Assembly: GCA_947453945.1 (NCBI GenBank)
Contig: CANGJB010000022.1
Span: 1 to 51,745 of the forward strand
Origin: Sphingomonadaceae bacterium
GTDB lineage: Bacteria; Pseudomonadota; Alphaproteobacteria; Sphingomonadales; Sphingomonadaceae
DNA length: 51,745 bases
Reading direction: 5' to 3'
Every line of letters begins with the position of its first letter. Position 1 is the stretch's first letter. Made by a program: the position numbers and the translations under genes. This document shows, in pieces, positions 14,680 to 22,088 of the stretch. Under the pieces are notes generated by a model, which was not told the DNA's origin, made no database searches, and was given only the letters and a program-made list of their open reading frames with translations.

Positions 14680-17121
14680 TTAGAACTTGACCGAAAGCTC
14701 GCCGCCGAACGTGCGCGGCTCGCCCGGATAGGCAGTATTCACACCGTTGGACGCGCCGAGCGCGTAGCCTGAAACATAGTACCTGTTTCTGGTAAGATTG
14801 CGGACATAGAATGCCGCTGAGACACGGCTTTCCATGATATCTTTCCAGTTCAGACGCATGGCCAAGGTCGAGTAGCCATCCAGCTGCGTGCCCGGGGTCG
14901 AGGTGCCGTTGGTGTTCGAGAAGAAGAAGCTCGACTGCTTGTAGTAATCGGTCCGCAGGCTGACCCGTCCGATGTTTTCAGGTACCGGGAACTTGACCTC
15001 TGCATTGACCGAGCCCGCCCATTTCGGCACATCCGGATAGGAATCGACCTGCAGGCTGCCGACAAAGGGGATGGGCACAGTCCGCTGCGTGTACTTGGCA
15101 TCCGTGTAAGCAAGGTTGAAGCCCACATCGAGCCACGAGGTCAGACCGAAGAAGCCGTCGACTTCGAAGCCCTGTGTTTCGGCCTTAGGCACGTTGACTG
15201 TAAAGCCGGCGGGTGCGCCCCCGACAATAGCATAGAGCGCGCGCTGGGCGTCCTTCACGATGACCTTGTACGCGGCAACGTTGAACTGCACCGGTACAGA
15301 CGAAATGCGGCCATTGAACTTGTAGCCTAGCTCGAAGTCGTGAACCTTTTCGTTCTTGAACAAGTTCGCTGCCTTGCCCGTCAGCGGATCGGTGAACGGG
15401 GCCACCGTGCCGTTGAGGTTCCCCGCACGGAAGCTGCCGCGCTGGTTGAAGTAGATCATGTTGTTCGAATCGATCTGGTACTGCAGGCTAGCCGTCCATG
15501 CTGGGGCCGACAGATTTGTGCTCTGGTCTGCCGCCGGGGAATTGGGATCAACGCCGAAGACGTTGCCTTCGGCCTGCCGGATGCCGACCTTTTCCCAAGT
15601 GTAGCGCCCGCCGAGCGTGGCTGTGAGCTTGTCGGTCAGCTGGTAGCTCAGCTGGGCAAAGATCGCCTTCGAGGTCTGCCGGTTGCGATAGGCATACGAG
15701 ATATCGGCGATACCACCGGGTACAACATCGGCACCGATGTTGATCGGGATGATCTCGTACCGCTTCTGGTTCGAATAGAAAGCGCCGACGGTGTAGTTGA
15801 GCTTGCCGTCGACAGCCGTGCCCTGCAGCTGCAGTTCATTGCTGTAGGTTTCGGATCTGAACGTCTGTCCGCCCGGCACGCCCGTGGCATTGATGCCGGC
15901 CAGCTTGAACAGCCAGAGCGAGCCGAAGGGGCCGCCGCCAAGATTGCCGGCCGTTACCGAATTGCCCTTCATGTAGCTGAAGATGTTCTTGATCTTCGCA
16001 TTGTCGCCAACCTCAATCTCGGTCGTGTTGGAAACGAATGTGTTGTTGGCCCGATGCGGCAGATCGTACTGCAGGAAGATGCTGTAGGGATTGGCGCGCG
16101 AGAACTTGGTGTAGCCCTCGACTCCACCTGGGAAGAATCCGGGTCCTGCCGGCCCGTCGTTGGCAGCGTAGATCGCCGCGAGCGTGTTCGACAGCGGCGT
16201 GCCGGTGGTGTTGGGGACATGATTTGTGCCATCGCTAACAAACTGCGATGAGGGATCACCGGGGATCGCGAGCCGCGAGTAGTAATTGAAGATTCCGCCG
16301 ACGCCTTCCGTGCCGCGGACCCGGTCATGCTGAACGATCGTAACGTTCTTGATTGTGTCCGTCGGGGTAAACAGGATGGTCAGGCGGCCCGAACGGCTGT
16401 TCTTGTCGCCCAGCGTGTTCTTGGTGTTAATGTTGGTGACGTAGCCGTTGCCGCGGGTCGCGTCGAACGCGAGGCGGATCGCCAGCTTGTCCTTGACGAT
16501 GGGCAAATCCACAGCCCCTTGCACCTGCACGAAATCGCGTGATGCGCCGCGAGCGATCAAGTAACCTGAGAATTCATCACCGGGCATCGGCGTGGTATAC
16601 AGCACAGCACCGCCGGTGGCATTGCGGCCAAACAGCGTCCCCTGCGGGCCCTTCAGAACCTGGATTGACCCCAGATCGAAAAATGCTGTCGCAGTGTTAC
16701 CCGGATTGTAGGGCGCTTCGTTGAGGTAAGGCAGCACCGCCGGGCTGGTGCCGGAGAACGGGTCAAGCGACTGCCCGCGCATGCTGTAGCTCAACTGGTT
16801 CGAGTTCTGGCCGTTCTTGACCTGAAGACCCGGAACCAACGTGCTGATGTCCTGTTCGCTAGCAATGTTGCGGGTCTGCAAGGCCTCGGCGTTGTATGCC
16901 ACGACGGAGACCGGAACCCTGGACAGCTTTTCCTCGCGCCGCTGGGCGGTCACGACGATGTCCTGCGTGTCGACCACTTCGGACGCTTGCTCCTGCGCCG
17001 CCTGCGCAAGGACCGGTGAAACCAGGCTGGCTGCAATCACAGCCATCGCACTCGCGCCGCCCCGCAGCAATGCACTGTTCCGCACGCCAAACACGCGGGC
17101 ACTCTTCCAAGATCCAGCCAT
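14680..17121 (-). CDS. TonB-dependent outer-membrane receptor
   Basis: The 813-residue protein has an N-terminal signal segment with hydrophobic core AMAVIAASLVSPVLA, a TonB-box-like DIVVTAQRREEKLSRVPVSV near 53-72, a plug domain with LKGPQGTLFGRNATGG near 135-150, and a beta-barrel ending in an aromatic residue (FGGELSVKF). The start has GGGAGATGGGAA upstream. Sphingomonads use many such receptors for bulky organic substrates, so this is probably the uptake port for the region 1 substrate and not a siderophore receptor. It follows LLM 3 on the same strand after 111 bases that hold a strong hairpin. Confidence 0.93.
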   Translation of the reverse strand: MAGSWKSARVFGVRNSALLRGGASAMAVIAASLVSPVLAQAAQEQASEVVDTQDIVVTAQRREEKLSRVPVSVVAYNAEALQTRNIASEQDISTLVPGLQVKNGQNSNQLSYSMRGQSLDPFSGTSPAVLPYLNEAPYNPGNTATAFFDLGSIQVLKGPQGTLFGRNATGGAVLYTTPMPGDEFSGYLIARGASRDFVQVQGAVDLPIVKDKLAIRLAFDATRGNGYVTNINTKNTLGDKNSRSGRLTILFTPTDTIKNVTIVQHDRVRGTEGVGGIFNYYSRLAIPGDPSSQFVSDGTNHVPNTTGTPLSNTLAAIYAANDGPAGPGFFPGGVEGYTKFSRANPYSIFLQYDLPHRANNTFVSNTTEIEVGDNAKIKNIFSYMKGNSVTAGNLGGGPFGSLWLFKLAGINATGVPGGQTFRSETYSNELQLQGTAVDGKLNYTVGAFYSNQKRYEIIPINIGADVVPGGIADISYAYRNRQTSKAIFAQLSYQLTDKLTATLGGRYTWEKVGIRQAEGNVFGVDPNSPAADQSTNLSAPAWTASLQYQIDSNNMIYFNQRGSFRAGNLNGTVAPFTDPLTGKAANLFKNEKVHDFELGYKFNGRISSVPVQFNVAAYKVIVKDAQRALYAIVGGAPAGFTVNVPKAETQGFEVDGFFGLTSWLDVGFNLAYTDAKYTQRTVPIPFVGSLQVDSYPDVPKWAGSVNAEVKFPVPENIGRVSLRTDYYKQSSFFFSNTNGTSTPGTQLDGYSTLAMRLNWKDIMESRVSAAFYVRNLTRNRYYVSGYALGASNGVNTAYPGEPRTFGGELSVKF

Positions 17122-17167
17122 TTCCCATCTCCCATTATTATTTTATCGAAGCATCGCAATTTCTTCG

Positions 17168-17198
17168 CACCTTCCGCGCCGGATTTGCGCGGAAGGTG
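17168..17198. other. 12-pair perfect hairpin between LLM 3 and the TonB receptor
   Basis: CACCTTCCGCGC and GCGCGGAAGGTG flank a seven-base loop. No T-run follows on the minus strand. It may mark differential mRNA decay or partial termination between the oxygenase and receptor genes. Confidence 0.5.
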
Positions 17199-17232
17199 AA
17201 TTCGTATCTTCAGTCTTTCAGTGTCTCGATCA

Positions 17233-18357
17233 TCATGCCGCAATCAGCGCTTCACCGGGGATCCGGACCCGCGGCGCGACTTCCTTTGAAAGGAGTTCGA
17301 GCGATGTGAACCACGCCGACGGATCGTCGTAATAGTCGTGCGCCTCCACCTGCAGCGTGCCCCAGCCGCCGGTCTTCTCGAAGAGGTGGCTCAGCTTGTC
17401 GACGATCGTGTCGGGCGAACCGACTACGAACACGTTGTCAGTGAGGAACTCGAGATCGACGTCGAGCGAGTCCACGCCAAAGTCGCGGGCAAAGCCATCC
17501 ATCATGCCGAAGCGGCGCCAGATCGGGATGAGGTAGCGGTTGAAGCAGTAGCCGATCGGCCCTTCCATCACGAGGCGCTTGGCTTCAGCATCCGTCTCGG
17601 CGCAGAACACGGTCTGCGAAACTGCATGGCGTTGGCGATTAGGCGTGAAGCCCGCCTTGATGTTGGCTTCCGAATAAATTTCCCAGTGGCGCTTCAGCGC
17701 GTCGAGCCCCGAATAGATCGACACCGGCTTGAAATTGCGTTCACCAGCAAGCTTCATCGAAGGGGAATTGGCGCTGAACCCAGTCACTGCGAATTCGGGG
17801 AATCCGCCGCCATACGGTGCATAGTTGGCGAGAAGGTGCTGCTCGTCCTCTTCTGTTTCCGCCGGCTCCTCGTGCGGAAAGCCCGCGCTCCAGAACTTGC
17901 CTTCATGGAAGAACGGCTCGCGCTTCCAGATCTTCTCCATGATGAACAGGGACTCGCGCACCATCTCGTTGAGGAAGGTGGTTTCGGCGTCCTTGATGCC
18001 GTGGATGTAGGATGCCAGCGGATAGGCGCCTGCGCCAATGCCCATGAAATAGCGGCCCTCCAGAATCTGCGAGAGCCAGCCCACCATCATCGCCAGCTTG
18101 GCAGGATGCTGGTGCGGCAGAATGTGTGCCATGGGCGCGAACTTGATGGTTTCGGTCTGCAAAGCAGCGGCCGCGATGATCAGTTCGGGATTGGGAATGT
18201 TTTCCCAGATCTGAGAGGCATGCTCGGAGATCATCATCGAGGTGAAGCCGATCTTGTCGCATTGCACAGCGCTGTCGACGCCCCACTGGAACGTCTGCCG
18301 CGCCGTACGACCCGGACGCATGTAGGGGTGAAAGATCAGGCCAGTTTCCATTGTCAT
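17233..18357 (-). CDS. luciferase-like FMN monooxygenase, diketocamphane-monooxygenase branch (LLM 3)
   Basis: The 374-residue protein shares with LLM 1 the pattern ISEHASQIWENIPNPELIIA near 43-62, FAPMAHILPHQHPAKLA near 72-88 and WLSQILEGRYFMGIGAGAYP near 93-112, then the AGERNF and CAETDAEAKRLV segments. The active-site turn GGHHTD of LLM 1 is AGAYPLAS here, so the substrate or regiospecificity probably differs. The start has GGGAGAG upstream. It leads a two-gene unit with the TonB receptor and faces the TetR gene across operator copies 5 and 6. In the camphor system separate enzymes of this class serve the two enantiomers; a similar division here is speculation. Confidence 0.87.
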   Translation of the reverse strand: MTMETGLIFHPYMRPGRTARQTFQWGVDSAVQCDKIGFTSMMISEHASQIWENIPNPELIIAAAALQTETIKFAPMAHILPHQHPAKLAMMVGWLSQILEGRYFMGIGAGAYPLASYIHGIKDAETTFLNEMVRESLFIMEKIWKREPFFHEGKFWSAGFPHEEPAETEEDEQHLLANYAPYGGGFPEFAVTGFSANSPSMKLAGERNFKPVSIYSGLDALKRHWEIYSEANIKAGFTPNRQRHAVSQTVFCAETDAEAKRLVMEGPIGYCFNRYLIPIWRRFGMMDGFARDFGVDSLDVDLEFLTDNVFVVGSPDTIVDKLSHLFEKTGGWGTLQVEAHDYYDDPSAWFTSLELLSKEVAPRVRIPGEALIAA

Positions 18358-18381
18358 CGCAACTCTCCCTTCGGCCCTTGA

Positions 18382-18399
18382 TTAAGCCATGTGGCTTAA
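18382..18399. promoter_or_regulatory. 18-base palindrome in the LLM 3 leader
   Basis: TTAAGCCATGTGGCTTAA has two eight-base arms round a two-base centre. It overlaps the predicted -10 box of the LLM 3 promoter and is unlike the TCAAC sites, so it could be a second operator for another regulator. Confidence 0.45.
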
Positions 18400-18425
18400 A
18401 TGCGCTTCACCCGATTTTTCGTCAA
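18397..18425 (-). promoter_or_regulatory. promoter of the LLM 3 - TonB receptor unit
   Basis: On the minus strand TTGACG (18425-18420), 17 bases, then CATTTA (18402-18397). The start codon is at 18357, and operator copy 5 lies immediately upstream of the -35 box. Confidence 0.45.
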
Positions 18426-18431
18426 CCCCAT

Positions 18432-18447
18432 TCAACACATCCGTTGA
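18432..18447. promoter_or_regulatory. operator copy 5, TCAAC-N6-GTTGA
   Basis: TCAACACATCCGTTGA, a perfect 5+5 repeat between the divergent LLM 3 and TetR genes. Confidence 0.7.
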
Positions 18448-18453
18448 CCAAAA

Positions 18454-18469
18454 TCAACACCATCGTTGA
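18454..18469. promoter_or_regulatory. operator copy 6, TCAAC-N6-GTTGA
   Basis: TCAACACCATCGTTGA lies 22 bases from copy 5, centre to centre, about two helical turns, so two dimers could bind the same face of the DNA. It is 25 bases ahead of the TetR start at 18494. Confidence 0.7.
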
Positions 18470-18493
18470 TTGCGATGAAAAACGGCCTGCACT

Positions 18494-19204
18494 ATGGCCG
18501 GGCTTGACCCCCAACCGAAGCTATCCCAATTGGCGCACATGATCCGAACTGCCCAGAAACCGCTTGCTACAGCTGCAATTCCCGCATCGCAGGGCGCGAA
18601 AGTCGCGTTGATCCTCGCAGCTGAAATGCTGATCGCACGCAGCGGTATCGAAGGCGCATCGCTGCGAGAAATCGCTGCCCAGGCGGGGCAGAAAAATCAT
18701 CACGCGGTCCAATATCACTTCGGGTCGCGCGATTCGCTGGTGCAGGCGATCTTTGATTACCGGATGGACCAGATGGAGGCGACGCGCGGTGCCATGCTCG
18801 CGGCGGCCGAGGCGGCGGGAACCTTGTCCGATCTCAGGACCATCGCCGATATTGTTTACCGCCCCCAGATCGAACTGATCGATGGGTTCGGCGACTACTC
18901 GTATGCCGGGTTTCTGAGCGCCTATCTGCTGCGCTACCAAGGCAGCCGGTTCGGCCAGTTCGGCGAACGTGTTGCCCCAAACCTAGCCCGCACCCTGGCC
19001 CTGCTCCGAGCCTGCCTTGGAGATCTGCCCGAAGCGGTGGCGCAGCGCCGCCTCGTGACGGCGAGCTTCATGTTCCTCAACATTCTCGTCATCCACACCC
19101 GCGATGTCAGCGATGACGGAGAGCGATTCGAGGATGCAGTCAGCGACACGCTGGGTCAGATCGTTGCCGCGCTCGGGGCTCCTCTCCTGCCCGCGCAACT
19201 CTAG
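18494..19204 (+). CDS. TetR/AcrR family regulator, likely local repressor of region 1
   Basis: The 236-residue product has an HTH region GASLREIAAQAGQKNHHAVQ with YHFGSRDSL after it, near residues 54-82, and an all-helical C-terminal ligand domain. An ATG at 18539 (15 codons later) is an alternative start and would leave more room for a promoter. The gene is divergent from LLM 3 with operator copies 5 and 6 in the gap, the usual layout of an autoregulated TetR repressor. Camphor genes in Pseudomonas are likewise governed by a TetR protein, CamR, though its operator differs. It shares a CTAG with the convergent NTF2-like gene. Confidence 0.87.
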   Translation: MAGLDPQPKLSQLAHMIRTAQKPLATAAIPASQGAKVALILAAEMLIARSGIEGASLREIAAQAGQKNHHAVQYHFGSRDSLVQAIFDYRMDQMEATRGAMLAAAEAAGTLSDLRTIADIVYRPQIELIDGFGDYSYAGFLSAYLLRYQGSRFGQFGERVAPNLARTLALLRACLGDLPEAVAQRRLVTASFMFLNILVIHTRDVSDDGERFEDAVSDTLGQIVAALGAPLLPAQL

Positions 19205-19623
19205 CTGGCGAAAAATGTATCCTTGGCGTGCTGCGTGTCCATGTACTCACGCACCTCTAAGACCTTGCCGCCCTGGACCGTCACGAGAAAATGGTATTGC
19301 GGTGAATAAGTTCGCCCATCGGTGAGTTCGGCAAACCCTGTCGCTTCGACAGCCACGCGCTCTCCTTCGGCGATCATAGAGACTGGCGTAATTGTCAGGC
19401 TCCCTGACGTGTAAATCGCCTTGGCGCCTTCGACCAGGGGCCCAAATGTTGCCTTGTCATAGCGGCCTGACATGCCTTCAAGGCGGCCCGAAACCCACCA
19501 GCTGCCGCCGTCCGCCATCGCATCGAGCAAGGCCGGCACATCTCCGCTGGAGAAAATCTCGAAGAAGCGCGCGACGATGGCCTTGTTCTCAGCCACAGCT
19601 CCACTCGTCATCTCGTCTGCCAT
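19201..19623 (-). CDS. SnoaL-like (NTF2 fold) protein
   Basis: The 140-residue protein starts at ATG 19623, with GGGAG eight bases upstream; longer frames read through operator copies 7 and 8. Marks are ENKAIVARFFEIFSSGDVPA near 12-31, MADGGSWWVSGRL, and the C-terminal TYSPQYHFLVTVQGGKVLEV followed by REYMDTQHA, as in ketosteroid-isomerase-like proteins. Its promoter gap with the divergent SDR gene carries two operator copies, so it belongs to the region 1 regulon. Reaction unknown. Confidence 0.8.
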   Translation of the reverse strand: MADEMTSGAVAENKAIVARFFEIFSSGDVPALLDAMADGGSWWVSGRLEGMSGRYDKATFGPLVEGAKAIYTSGSLTITPVSMIAEGERVAVEATGFAELTDGRTYSPQYHFLVTVQGGKVLEVREYMDTQHAKDTFFAS

Positions 19624-19689
19624 CGCCCTGTCTCCCAATCCGGCGCATCGCCGCCTTTCCACCTTGCTAGCCTCGAGACAGCACAGTTG

Positions 19690-19705
19690 TAAACGTTGGT
19701 GTTGA
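19690..19705. promoter_or_regulatory. operator copy 7 (one mismatch)
   Basis: TAAACGTTGGTGTTGA differs from TCAAC-N6-GTTGA at one arm base. It overlaps the -35 box of the SDR promoter. Confidence 0.5.
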
Positions 19706-19730
19706 CTACGCCACTTTGTTTCAACATGAA
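19702..19730 (+). promoter_or_regulatory. promoter of the SDR gene at 19800
   Basis: TTGACT at 19702-19707, 17 bases, then CATGAA at 19725-19730. The -35 lies in operator copy 7 and the -10 in copy 8. Confidence 0.5.
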
Positions 19731-19736
19731 TGTTGG
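19721..19736. promoter_or_regulatory. operator copy 8 (one mismatch)
   Basis: TCAACATGAATGTTGG differs at the last arm base and lies 31 bases from copy 7, about three helical turns. Confidence 0.5.
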
Positions 19737-19799
19737 CGGCAAGGGCGGACGCATCGACCACCGAGCTGCGACGCACCTGACAAAACCGGAGAGAGTGCA

Positions 19800-20546
19800 A
19801 TGGGTAAACTGGACGGCCGCACCGCGATTATCACAGGAGCGTCGCGCGGCATGGGCTCCTCGCATGCCCGGCGCTTTGTTGCCGAAGGTGCGAAAGTGGT
19901 TCTCACCGATCTGCGCTCTGATGCCGGCGGAGCTTTAGCGCAGGAACTGGGCCCGAACGCAAAATTCATCGAACACGACGTCACAAATGCAGCCGACTGG
20001 ACACGCGTCGTCGCCGCTGCGGAGGATTTCTTCGGCCCGATCAACGTTCTAGTGAACAATGCCGGCATCCTCGGCGTGATGGCCAAGACCGCAGAGGTGA
20101 CCGAAGCGGACTATCGCAAGGTCTGCGAAGTGAACCAGCACTCGGTCTACCTCGGCATGCACGCCGTCATTCCCTCGATGCTCAAAGGCGGTCGCGGTTC
20201 GATCGTGAACATCTCGTCGATTGCGGGTCTGGTCGCCAACTACGGTTTCCCCAGCCTCGCTTACGTCGCCAGCAAGTTCGCTGTGCGCGGCATGACCAAA
20301 GCCGCAGCCATCGAATACGGCCCCGACAACATTCGCGTGAACTCGGTACACCCAGGTTTCATCATGACCCCTATGATGGTCGAAGCCACCGATGAAGGCG
20401 GCGGCGAAGCGCTGTTGCAAATCCCCCTCCGCCGCATCGCCGAGCCGGAAGAAGTCTCGAACCTAGTGCTGTTCCTTGCCTGTGACGAATCCAGCTATAT
20501 CACCGGCGCAGAACACGTGATCGATGCCGGTATGACAGCGCAGTAG
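19800..20546 (+). CDS. short-chain dehydrogenase/reductase
   Basis: The 248-residue classical SDR has the cofactor motif TGASRGMG at 13-20, an acidic Asp in VVLTDLRSD that favours NAD(H), NNAGIL near 86, catalytic Ser in NISSIAG, and YVASK as the Tyr-Lys pair. The ATG at 19800 has GGAGAGAG upstream. It resembles hydroxysteroid and cyclic alcohol dehydrogenases. It should interconvert an alcohol and a ketone in the region 1 pathway, and it is the last intact region 1 gene before the integration scar. Confidence 0.9.
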   Translation: MGKLDGRTAIITGASRGMGSSHARRFVAEGAKVVLTDLRSDAGGALAQELGPNAKFIEHDVTNAADWTRVVAAAEDFFGPINVLVNNAGILGVMAKTAEVTEADYRKVCEVNQHSVYLGMHAVIPSMLKGGRGSIVNISSIAGLVANYGFPSLAYVASKFAVRGMTKAAAIEYGPDNIRVNSVHPGFIMTPMMVEATDEGGGEALLQIPLRRIAEPEEVSNLVLFLACDESSYITGAEHVIDAGMTAQ

Positions 20547-20887
20547 CCTTCGCATCAATCAAGAGTGATCTCATTGACGTTTGGATTGCGTTAGCGCCAG
20601 CCTACACCTCGATTACCCGGCCTCTATTCGTTCAAAGAGGAACAGTCAGAGGCTGGGTATTTTGGGTCTGACAGAACACACTGATCGCCGGTATTCATCG
20701 ATTCCAGAATGGGGTGAGCGACCGACACTTTCAGGAAATGCCGTTTCCTCCCATGGGCTAGACTTCGATTTCCAGCGATGAATTCACAAGCCAATGACAG
20801 GCAGCAAGGGGCATCCTTGAGGGCACTTTCGAGAAGACTTCCCGATTTTTACCCTTAATTTTATATACTTATGACACAAAATCGCCT
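20547..20887. other. non-coding stretch after region 1
   Basis: About 340 bases without a supported gene. No operator copy of either type is seen. The end is AT-rich around the TTTTATATACTTATG stretch, just before the tRNA-like remnant. Confidence 0.4.
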
Positions 20888-20903
20888 CCCTCCGTCTCCG
20901 CCA
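20888..20903 (+). other. tRNA-like 3' end, probable attachment-site remnant
   Basis: CCCTC CGTCTCC GCCA reads as a T-stem 3' strand, a seven-base acceptor strand, discriminator and CCA, most like tRNA-Ser. No matching 5' part of a tRNA lies upstream. A terminator starts at the last A. A recombinase relic follows 94 bases later. Such partial 3' ends are the usual trace of island insertion into a tRNA gene. Confidence 0.45.
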
Positions 20904-20927
20904 TCGCCCTGATTTTGGGCGATTTTT
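20903..20927 (+). terminator. Rho-independent terminator behind the tRNA-like end
   Basis: ATCGCCC and GGGCGAT form a seven-pair stem with a seven-base loop, followed by five T. Confidence 0.7.
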
Positions 20928-20955
20928 CATAAAGCCGAAATCCTTTCGTTCCCGG

Positions 20956-20976
20956 CCAACGGCTCAAAACCGTTGG
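20956..20976. other. hairpin downstream of the recombinase relic
   Basis: CCAACGG and CCGTTGG flank a seven-base loop, 21 bases after the minus-strand stop at 20997. There is no T-run on that strand. Confidence 0.35.
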
Positions 20977-20979
20977 TGC

Positions 20980-20997
20980 TGTGACCACTTTTGTGAC
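20980..20997. repeat. 18-base direct repeat, copy 1
   Basis: TGTGACCACTTTTGTGAC recurs at 21184-21201. This copy covers the end of the recombinase reading frame, the second lies inside it. It may be a recombination core or arm site, or a local duplication. Confidence 0.4.
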
Positions 20998-21350
20998 TAC
21001 CCCAGCTTGTCTGCCTGCTGCTGGTCGGGTGTCAGGAAGGCGAGATATATCTCCGTCGTCTTGACACTCGTGTGACCCAAAATGCCCTGAAGTGCGTAGA
21101 TTCCGCCGCTATCCCGCAGGTTGCGAACGGAGAAGAGGTGGCGCAAATCATGGAATTTGAAGCGCACAAAGGGGTGTCCGCGGTGTGACCACTTTTGTGA
21201 CCACTTGCTCGCCAATCTTCGCGCCGTCGCCCCGAACTGGGAGGAGACCCAATCCATCGTTTTTCCATCCGCACGGTGGAAGACGATCTGCGATCGATTG
21301 GTCTTGGGCTGACGCCTGAGAATGGCGATGGCACCCTTGGAAAGCGGCAC
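20997..21350 (-). pseudogene. tyrosine recombinase (integrase), C-terminal fragment
   Basis: About 117 residues remain. FKFHDLRHLFSVRNLRDSGG gives the H-x-x-R box, LGHTSVKTTEIYLAF gives the last His and the Tyr nucleophile. The N-terminal half with the core-binding domain and the first catalytic Arg is missing; at its 5' side the frame runs into IS3-type sequence near 21351. It is therefore inactive. It lies next to a tRNA-like 3' end, which suggests it was the integrase of the element to its right. Confidence 0.8.
21184..21201. repeat. 18-base direct repeat, copy 2
   Basis: Second copy of TGTGACCACTTTTGTGAC, inside the recombinase fragment, 204 bases from copy 1. Confidence 0.4.
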
Positions 21351-21889
21351 CGCACGAAGCTTGCCATAGACCCAGTGACTATTCTGGGCCGCTGTCGTTC
21401 CATGCCTATCGGATCAACTCTGCCTGCCGAGCATCTTCCTGAGCCCGTTGACTCAGCGGGCTCTTGTGCCAAGCATAGAAACCGCTGGGCTGGATGCGCA
21501 GGCACCGGCCCATCGACCGAACCCTGAACTGGTCACGATGCGCGGCAACAACCGCGTGTCTCACTTTGCAGCCCTGGCGGAATACGCGGTGGCTTTCTTT
21601 AGGATGTCGCGCTCCTCGGTCACGCGGGCCAGTTCGCGCTTCAACTGCCGGATCTCGGCGTCCTAGCCTGTATCGCCAGACACCTTTCTGCCCAGTTGCC
21701 GCTTCCAGACATAGAGCGAGTGCTGGCTGACACCGAGCCGCTGGGAAACCTCTGCTACCGGATACCCTCGCTCGGTAATCTGGGCCACCGCAGCACGCTT
21801 GAACTCATCGCTGAAATTGGCCTTCCCCATCATCGCCTCCTGTCCTCAAAATTTGGATCGAAGGCGTCCAGAAATCTAGGGGCTATTCA
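21351..21889 (-). mobile_element. IS3-family element remnant, truncated
   Basis: The outer end at 21889 reads TGAATAGCCCC on the minus strand, an IS3-type terminal sequence, followed by an orfA relic and about 180 bases of damaged orfB (WHKSPLSQRAQEDARQAEL near 21430 and HWVYGKL near 21370 on the minus strand, with stops). The element ends abruptly where the recombinase fragment begins, so most of orfB and the other end are lost. Confidence 0.75.
21561..21833 (-). pseudogene. IS3-family transposase OrfA with an in-frame stop
   Basis: From ATG 21833 the frame encodes MGKANFSDEFKRAAVAQITE, then an HTH stretch GYPVAEVSQRLGVSQHSLYV, followed by a TAG at 21665-21663. The frame then continues EIRQLKRELARVTEERDILK, the leucine-zipper part, to a TGA at 21561. 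A ribosome-binding GGAGG lies before the start. The stop kills the protein. Confidence 0.85.
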
Positions 21890-22035
21890 CGGCAAGGTAC
21901 GAGACCGCCAACTGACCGAGAGCGGATCCAGCTTTATCAGCAGATGCTTGCAAACGCGGTGCGTTAAGGTATATTTGCCTACATGAATTTGCCTATCATG
22001 CTCTCGCCCTTCCTCTTCGCTGGCTGTGAGAGCAC

Positions 22036-22088
22036 CGGCAATAAAAGGGGCCATCTTCTGGCCTGCATCCCCGGATTAAAATGGGGCC
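22036..22088. repeat. paired end repeats of the first IS21-type element
   Basis: CGGCAATAAAAGGGGCC (22036-22052) and CGGATTAAAATGGGGCC (22072-22088) are near-identical direct repeats. IS21 elements carry such multiple transposase-binding repeats at their ends. They mark the left end of the element whose istA starts at 22127. Confidence 0.55.

Noticed and set aside
18421..18430. GTCAACCCCA as a further operator half
   Set aside because: No GTTGA partner at the six-base spacing; it is explained as the -35 region of the LLM 3 promoter on the minus strand.
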